A program made the translations under genes and the position numbers. A DNA stretch of 18,539 nucleotides from an uncultured Muribaculaceae bacterium (GTDB taxonomy: Bacteria; Bacteroidota; Bacteroidia; Bacteroidales; Muribaculaceae), in the NCBI GenBank assembly GCA_910586595.1, contig CAJUJB010000052.1, forward strand, positions 1 to 18,539, written 5' to 3'. Shown here piece by piece: positions 13,662-18,539 of the stretch (position 1 is its first letter; every line of letters starts with the position of its first letter). A model generated the notes under the pieces. That model was not told where the DNA came from. It was given only the letters and a program-made list of their open reading frames with translations, and ran no database searches.

Positions 13662-16220
13662 TTATACCCAGAAGGTGTAAGCGAAATCCTGGCGGTGGGG
13701 AAGTTCGCTGTTCTTGGGGAAGAAGCGGAAACCATAGCGGAATACGCCTGCATCCTTCACCTTGGTCGAAAGTTCGTAGGTAAGTACATTGCCATCCTGC
13801 TTAACGACTTTGAATTCGTCGGTGCGGACGAGTGATTCTTTGCCGTCTTCTTGGCGGTAAACTACCATTTCGAGACCGAGGTCACGGCCGATGCCGTTGG
13901 TGTCGGCAGTAATTTCAACGCGGAAGGGCTCACCGGTAAGGCTGGCGTTCATTTCACCGCTGTGACGTACGTCGAGCACGCGGATACCATCCCATTCAGA
14001 GGCAACTTTCTCTTTCCATGCAACGATGCTCTTGGCAAGAGCGAAGTTGTCGGCAGAGAGACGTTTGGTGCGGGCAGCTTCCTTGTTGTAGAAACGATCG
14101 ATATAGTCGTCGATCATGCGCTTCATGGTGAAGTGAGGCGCGATGTGGCCGATAGAACCCTTGATGTACTGGATCCAGCGGGGCGAGTAGCCGGCCGAGT
14201 TCTTCTCGAAGTAGAGAGGAATAATCTCGTTCTCGAGCATCGAGTAGATGGTGGCGGCATCAAGTTTATCCTGCTGACCCTGGTCGGTGTAGGTACGCTT
14301 GTCGGTGAGAGCCCAGCCGGCTTTTTCGTCGAAGCGGTAGCCTTCGTACCACCAGCCGTCAAGCACCGAGAAGTTGAGCACACCATTCATCTCGGCTTTC
14401 TCGCCAGATGTACCAGATGCCTCTAGGGGGCGGGTCGGGGTGTTGAGCCAGATGTCAACGCCAGTTACAAGACGTTTTGCTACAATCATATTGTAGTCTT
14501 CGAGGAAGATGATCTTGCCGAGGAACTCGGGGCGTTTGCTGATTTCTACGATACGCTTGATAAGGTCCTGACCTGCGCCGTCGGCGGGGTGTGCCTTACC
14601 TGCGAAAATAAACTGAACGGGGAACTGCTCGTTGTTGACGATCTTAGCAAGACGGTCAAGGTCGGTGAAGAGCAGATGGGCACGCTTGTAAGTGGCGAAA
14701 CGACGGGCAAAGCCGATGATGAGGGCTTTGGGGTTGATGCGGTCAACGATATTCATCACAGCTCCGGGATCGCCCTGGTTGGCAAGCCATTTCTCCTTGA
14801 AGTCGCGACGGAGGAAGTTGATGAATTTATTTTTCATTGTTTCGCGCATATCCCAGATCTTCTGATCGGGCACATCGAAGATGCCGCGCCATGCAGCGGG
14901 ATCGCTCTGGTGCTCGAATACCTGAGGACCGAGTTCTTTCCAGTAGAATTCTTTCCATTCTGATGCAGCCCAGGTAGGCATGTGTACACCGTTGGTAACG
15001 TAGCCCACATGGCTTTCTTCCCAAGAATAGCCCTTCCAGATACCTGCAAACATTTTCTTCGAAACCTCGCCGTGGAGCCAGCTTACACCATTGGCTTCCT
15101 GGCAGGTGTTGAGTGCGAATACGCTCATCGAGAAACGCTCGTTGGTGTCGGGATTTTCGCGACCCATGTTCATGAGGTCGTTCCAGCTGATGCCAAGTTT
15201 TGCGGGGTATTCACCCATGTATTTGCCAAAGAGGCCTTCATCGAAGTAGTCGTGACCTGCGGGCACAGGGGTGTGTACAGTATAGAGAGATGAAGCGCGT
15301 ACGAGCTCAAGCGCAACATTGAAGCTGAGACCGTCTTTCTGTACGTAGTCAACAAGACGCTGCAGGTTGAGGAGGGCTGCATGACCTTCGTTGCAGTGAT
15401 AGAGCTGAGAATTTACACCAAGCTTCTGAAGCATGAGTACGCCACCGATACCGAGAAGGTATTCCTGCTTGATTCGGTTTTCCCAGTCGCCACCATAGAG
15501 CTTGTGAGTGATGGGGCGGTCGAATTCGCTGTTCATGTCGAAGTCCGTATCAAGCAGATAGAGCTTCATGCGGCCTACGTTAACGCGCCAGATATGGCAG
15601 TAGATGATACGGCCGGGATAAGGTACTTCAAGAATCATGGGGCGGCCTTCGCCATCGAGAACCTGCTCGATAGGAAGCTGGTTGAAGTTCTGGGGCTCAT
15701 AGTTGGCGATCTGCTGACCGTCAACGCTGAGTGACTGTGCGAAATATCCGTAACGATAGAGGAAACCTACAGCGGTCATGTCGACACAGCTGTCGGAAGC
15801 TTCTTTGATATAGTCACCGGCAAGCACGCCGAGACCGCCGGAATAGATCTTCAGGCAGTTGCAGAGACCATATTCCATCGAGAAATACGAGATAGAGGGA
15901 ACATCCTTGCGCATGGGCTTGCTCATGTATTCCTTGAAATCGGCATACACGTGGTTGAGCTCAGCCATGAAAACTTCGTCGTTGAGAAGCTCGCTGATGC
16001 GCTCGGAGGTGAGGGCCTGGATGAGCATCACGGGGTTCTCACCGTTTTTGCGCCACTGGTCGGGATTGATGGAGCGGAAGAGAGCTTTAGCTTCGCTGTT
16101 CCATACCCACCAGAGGTTTTTGGAGAGTTCTTCGAGAGGTTTGAGCTGCGAGGGCAACTCAGATTTCACTGTAATGTCGCGCCAAACAGGGGCGTTAGTG
16201 TTACTTACAGAAAGTTTCAT
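13662..16220 (-). CDS. glgP: Alpha-glucan (glycogen) phosphorylase, GT35, DUF3417 type
   Basis: This cytoplasmic enzyme releases glucose 1-phosphate from the non-reducing ends of glycogen using pyridoxal phosphate. The 852 residues belong to the GT35 subgroup that starts with a DUF3417 domain (about 15-110, with LSKNLWWVWN). Active-site segments include SMEYGLCNCLKIYSGGLGVLAGD (114-136), NEGHAAL near 277-283, GFARRFATYKR around 503-513, and the PLP-lysine region LEASGTSGEKAEMNG with Lys608 as Schiff-base residue. The C-terminus (about 730-852) is a beta-rich extension that fits this subgroup. It lies 23 nt behind the GT3 synthase gene in one operon, so synthesis and breakdown of the same polymer are encoded together. 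Its own terminator follows. The start ATG at 16218-16220 leads straight into the family's N-terminus. Confidence 0.95.
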   Translation of the reverse strand: MKLSVSNTNAPVWRDITVKSELPSQLKPLEELSKNLWWVWNSEAKALFRSINPDQWRKNGENPVMLIQALTSERISELLNDEVFMAELNHVYADFKEYMSKPMRKDVPSISYFSMEYGLCNCLKIYSGGLGVLAGDYIKEASDSCVDMTAVGFLYRYGYFAQSLSVDGQQIANYEPQNFNQLPIEQVLDGEGRPMILEVPYPGRIIYCHIWRVNVGRMKLYLLDTDFDMNSEFDRPITHKLYGGDWENRIKQEYLLGIGGVLMLQKLGVNSQLYHCNEGHAALLNLQRLVDYVQKDGLSFNVALELVRASSLYTVHTPVPAGHDYFDEGLFGKYMGEYPAKLGISWNDLMNMGRENPDTNERFSMSVFALNTCQEANGVSWLHGEVSKKMFAGIWKGYSWEESHVGYVTNGVHMPTWAASEWKEFYWKELGPQVFEHQSDPAAWRGIFDVPDQKIWDMRETMKNKFINFLRRDFKEKWLANQGDPGAVMNIVDRINPKALIIGFARRFATYKRAHLLFTDLDRLAKIVNNEQFPVQFIFAGKAHPADGAGQDLIKRIVEISKRPEFLGKIIFLEDYNMIVAKRLVTGVDIWLNTPTRPLEASGTSGEKAEMNGVLNFSVLDGWWYEGYRFDEKAGWALTDKRTYTDQGQQDKLDAATIYSMLENEIIPLYFEKNSAGYSPRWIQYIKGSIGHIAPHFTMKRMIDDYIDRFYNKEAARTKRLSADNFALAKSIVAWKEKVASEWDGIRVLDVRHSGEMNASLTGEPFRVEITADTNGIGRDLGLEMVVYRQEDGKESLVRTDEFKVVKQDGNVLTYELSTKVKDAGVFRYGFRFFPKNSELPHRQDFAYTFWV

Positions 16221-16243
16221 ATAAATCTTGTTAGTTTCTAATA

Positions 16244-17899
16244 CTATTTTGTGAGACGTATGTCGCGAGCGGAGAGTGCGTCGCAGTACGCCGTGTCATA
16301 ATAGGAGATAAAGTCAGCCCACTGGGCTTTAGAGGCGGTGGCTGAGGCAGCCGCTCTGGCTTTGGAGACTTCTTCCGGGGTTGAGTCAAGCAATGCGCGG
16401 ATATCGGTGGCGATGGCTTCAACAGATGCTTGATAGTTGCTGTCGGTACGCTCTACAACCTCAACGCCACAATTGCCGAAGGTCGGTTTGGGTTCGATTT
16501 CGAATACCCAGCGGCCAAAGCCGGCTAAAGTTGTGGTGATGGTCGGAACACCGAAAGCCACACTTTCGAGCGGGGTATAACCCCATGGCTCATAATACGA
16601 GGCAAATACCGTGAGGTCAAGGCCCGGAAGCAGTGCGTAGTAAGTAATATCGAAGATGCCGTCTGCACCATCAAGGTAACAGGGAACATAGATTACCGTT
16701 ACCTGCGACGAGGCGTCGTTGGCAAATCCAATCTCGTGTATGCGGCGATTGACCGGGTCATCATTGTAGTTATTCAACCGGTGGGTGAGAACAGGGTCGC
16801 TCAGACGGCTGAAGTTCTGCATCGAGAGTTGGTGCTCAAGATCTGGCCGTGGGCCACCGCACCATGCGGGCACAAGAACCAGTGCAAGAGTTTTTTTGCC
16901 GGGGTTACCGTCAGCAAGACGTTTTACTGCATCCAGATAAACGTCGATGCCTTTATTGCGGTATTCGCAACGGCCTGAAGTGGCTACGATAAACGTATCG
17001 GCAGGATATTCAACTCCGGTGAGCGCGTGCGCAACATCAAGTATGCGGGCGCGGGCTGCTTTGCGGGCGCTGGCATAACGACTTTTGGCCGGAACGAAAT
17101 TTAGCTCAAAGCCATTGGGGGTCACTTCAGGGCGGCGGCCGAGAAGCTGTTCAGCTTCATCTGCTGTAACGTCGCTTACAGTTGTAAAACAATCGGCATT
17201 CCAGGCGGCAGCTTTCTCAAGCGAGTGCTTGGCTTCCATATTGAGCTCGCGCGCCATCTGGTCGCCGTCATAGTTTTTCAGTTGGTCATAAAGCGGTTTT
17301 CCGTTACCGCATATGCTTCGCCCTATACTTGTGGCGTGTGTGGTGAATACGGTTGCGACTCCGGGCATATCAGCCTGCAGAGTAAGCAATCCCATGGCAG
17401 TTGTCCACTCATCAAAGTGTGCAACAACCTTACGATGGTCAGTCTTGTAATATGAGATTATACTTTCGATTACTGCGGCAGCCGCACGGGCGAAGGCACA
17501 TCCTTCGTCATAATCACCGTAGGCATGCAGGGAGTCAACATGGTAGAGTTCCCACATACGGCCATATGCGGCGTCTTTTGTCTTATACATACCGTCGAAT
17601 CGCACTAAGACAGCCAAAGGCTTGCCGGGAATATCCCAGCGGCCTACGCGTACGTCAACACCCTCAGGGAGCATGGCATGCTCAACCCAACGGCGCATCA
17701 GAGTCTTTGACTCAACAAAATAAGGAGAAGGATTGTCCTCACTCCAGACATCGGGGCCTATAAATATCAACTTGTCTTTGAATTGCTCTTTGAGCGTCTT
17801 GGCTTTGCTTGAAAGGACAGTATATATACCGCCTATTTTATTACAAACCTCCCAGCTTGCTTCAAATAACAAATCGATTTCTTGACTACAATTGTCCAT
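16244..17899 (-). CDS. Glycogen synthase, GT3 (eukaryote-like) family
   Basis: This enzyme extends alpha-1,4-glucan chains from an activated glucose donor; GT3 members of fungi and animals use UDP-glucose, and I infer the same here. The 551 residues show the GT3 hallmarks and not the GlgA (GT5) ones: LFEASWEVCNKIGGIYTVL (11-29) with donor-binding Lys21-Gly23-Gly24, AHFDEWTTAMGLL (160-172), TTHATSIGRSI (187-197), and the E-x7-E catalytic motif in YYEPWGYTPLE (Glu437, Glu445). It is shorter than the human and yeast enzymes (about 700 aa), lacking their phosphorylated regulatory tails. Sulfur-poor, Ala-rich C-terminal helices end the protein. It is the first gene of a two-gene operon with the phosphorylase and has a perfect promoter 32 nt upstream. 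Adjacent GT3 and GT35 genes also occur in Bacteroides, from memory. The start is supported by the promoter spacing and the conserved beginning. Confidence 0.93.
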   Translation of the reverse strand: MDNCSQEIDLLFEASWEVCNKIGGIYTVLSSKAKTLKEQFKDKLIFIGPDVWSEDNPSPYFVESKTLMRRWVEHAMLPEGVDVRVGRWDIPGKPLAVLVRFDGMYKTKDAAYGRMWELYHVDSLHAYGDYDEGCAFARAAAAVIESIISYYKTDHRKVVAHFDEWTTAMGLLTLQADMPGVATVFTTHATSIGRSICGNGKPLYDQLKNYDGDQMARELNMEAKHSLEKAAAWNADCFTTVSDVTADEAEQLLGRRPEVTPNGFELNFVPAKSRYASARKAARARILDVAHALTGVEYPADTFIVATSGRCEYRNKGIDVYLDAVKRLADGNPGKKTLALVLVPAWCGGPRPDLEHQLSMQNFSRLSDPVLTHRLNNYNDDPVNRRIHEIGFANDASSQVTVIYVPCYLDGADGIFDITYYALLPGLDLTVFASYYEPWGYTPLESVAFGVPTITTTLAGFGRWVFEIEPKPTFGNCGVEVVERTDSNYQASVEAIATDIRALLDSTPEEVSKARAAASATASKAQWADFISYYDTAYCDALSARDIRLTK

Positions 17900-17930
17900 A
17901 TACCTTGAACTTCAATCTTTTTTCGAGCCG

Positions 17931-17961
17931 CAAAGGTACGTATTTTTTTCCAAAAATCAAA
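17931..17961 (-). promoter_or_regulatory. Promoter of the glycogen operon
   Basis: On the minus strand TTTG (17961-17958), a 19-nt spacer, and TACCTTTG (17938-17931) match the consensus exactly. The -7 box ends 31 nt before the synthase ATG, giving a leader of about 25 nt. Confidence 0.87.
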
Positions 17962-18114
17962 ATGACTTCTCTGTCTGGCTGTGCTTTAAACACATAAAAT
18001 ACCCTATAGGGGCACTTCTGAAGCAGGTTTGGACGACTTTTTTTGATTTAATTATTTTTATTTGTCCTCAGCCACCGGCATTATGATGGCCATATCGTAT
18101 TTCATAGCGCGACA

Positions 18115-18155
18115 ATGCCCCACCCCAGTCTGTGAAAATGGCTTGGGCGGGGCAT
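18115..18155 (-). other. Large GC-rich hairpin downstream of the 54-aa gene
   Basis: Positions 18115-18128 and 18142-18155 pair over 14 positions with one G-U and one mismatch; the core is CCCCGCCC with GGGGTGGGG. The loop is 13 nt. It lies 18 nt after the stop of the small gene on the minus strand. There is no T-run behind it, so it may be a 3' stability element, a Rho-independent terminator of unusual form, or part of a small RNA. Confidence 0.6.
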
Positions 18156-18158
18156 AGA

Positions 18159-18177
18159 ACTGACATTTTGTGTCAGT
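18159..18177 (-). other. Small hairpin overlapping the stop codon of the 54-aa gene
   Basis: A perfect 7-bp stem ACTGACA / TGTCAGT (18159-18165 with 18171-18177) encloses TTTTG. The TGA stop at 18175-18173 lies inside the stem. Confidence 0.5.
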
Positions 18178-18337
18178 CGTTATTGCGTGGATTGTTGTTG
18201 AGTGTGCGTGTACGTTCTTTAACGAGTTCTTTGTTGTCGGCATTGTCGTCAGCATGGTTAACGGCTGCTCCGGGAAGATTGTCGATTGCGTGATCAATCT
18301 TTTCCTGACTTGGGTGGTGATGAGTATCTTCTTTCAT
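18173..18337 (-). CDS. Small acidic/His-Asn-rich hypothetical protein (54 aa)
   Basis: I do not recognise this protein. The frame from ATG 18337 to TGA 18173 encodes 54 residues beginning MKEDTHHHPSQEKIDHAIDN and ending NNNPRNND. It is hydrophilic, with five His, many Asp and Asn, a possible amphipathic helix (about 11-28) and no membrane span or signal. No aromatic residue or Cys is present, so it is probably disordered or needs a partner. Support for coding: a typical Bacteroidetes A-rich leader (AAAAACTAAACAATC) right before the ATG, coherent composition, and strong hairpins right after the stop. Competing frames (18058-18297 minus; 18170-18370 plus) look like translated noise. It is divergent from tRNA-fMet. 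I saw no exact promoter; TATACTTC about 40 nt upstream is a poor -7 match. A homology search would decide whether it is conserved. Confidence 0.6.
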   Translation of the reverse strand: MKEDTHHHPSQEKIDHAIDNLPGAAVNHADDNADNKELVKERTRTLNNNPRNND

Positions 18338-18438
18338 GATTGTTTAGTTTTTAATATTATAAATAGGTAACGCCGTCGGAGAAGTATAGTTCAAAGAGGT
18401 GGCGAAAAACACAACACAATGTTAACGGAGGTTAAAAA

Positions 18439-18470
18439 TTTGGAGGTTCCGAAAAAAGTGTCTAACTTTG
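18439..18470 (+). promoter_or_regulatory. Promoter of tRNA-fMet
   Basis: TTTG (18439-18442), a 20-nt spacer, and TAACTTTG (18463-18470) fit the Bacteroidetes consensus. The -7 box ends 14 nt before the mature 5' end of the tRNA. Confidence 0.8.
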
Positions 18471-18484
18471 CACCATCGAAACAT

Positions 18485-18539
<55 letters not shown>

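Noticed and set aside
13851..14426. 191-codon plus-strand frame inside glgP
   Set aside because: Antisense shadow of a well-conserved phosphorylase.
18058..18297. 79-codon minus-strand frame, including a 15-codon end MKYDMAIIMPVAEDK
   Set aside because: Overlaps the better-supported 54-aa frame and two hairpins, and the composition is unconvincing. The 15-codon end alone is too short to support.
18170..18370. 66-codon plus-strand frame with a hydrophobic, Val/Ile-rich product
   Set aside because: Antisense to the 54-aa gene. It has no consensus promoter or recognisable family likeness.

Overview
The window looks like ordinary chromosomal DNA of a gut-type Bacteroidales bacterium. A Muribaculaceae or Bacteroides relative is my inference; I could not run a phylogeny. 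Four signs point there. Genes are led by the Bacteroidetes housekeeping promoter form TTTG - about 19 nt - TAnnTTTG. Most genes lack a clear Shine-Dalgarno sequence and have A/T-rich leaders. The two-component system is very close to Bacteroides RprX/RprY. Biotin synthesis uses a BioG-BioC fusion, and glycogen is made by a eukaryote-like GT3 synthase paired with a DUF3417-type phosphorylase.

Layout. 2-217 (+) is the C-terminal end of a RadC-family protein, cut by the window edge. A perfect 19-bp hairpin with an A-tract and a T-tract separates it from the convergent gene gpmI. From about 5007 down to 289 (-) runs a tightly packed unit: bioG-bioC fusion, bioD (overlapping by 4 nt), a 3'-5' exonuclease-domain gene, a small two-span membrane protein, then gpmI. 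Next come a tRNA-Gly(CCC) with its own promoter and terminator, and a YczE/YitT-type membrane protein (-). On the plus strand follow an alpha/beta hydrolase, a SulP anion transporter with a STAS domain, and a tiny Ala/Glu-rich lipoprotein. On the minus strand lie the rprX-rprY sensor/regulator pair, the Na+/H+ antiporter gene nhaA, and the glycogen pair (GT3 synthase, GT35 phosphorylase). The right edge holds a 54-codon minus-strand gene flanked by strong hairpins, then the start of the initiator tRNA-fMet gene (+).

How the genes work together. Two groups form pathways. BioG/BioC/BioD supply three steps of biotin synthesis; bioA, bioB and bioF are not in the window. The GT3 synthase and GT35 phosphorylase make and degrade glycogen. 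RprXY lies next to nhaA, and RprY has been tied to sodium stress in Porphyromonas, so a sodium-linked neighbourhood is possible but not shown here. I found no mobile element, CRISPR array, defence island or obviously new multi-gene system. The least explained items are the 54-aa protein with its hairpins, the low-complexity lipoprotein, the direct repeat in the rprX leader, and the roughly 230-nt non-coding stretch upstream of the bio operon.
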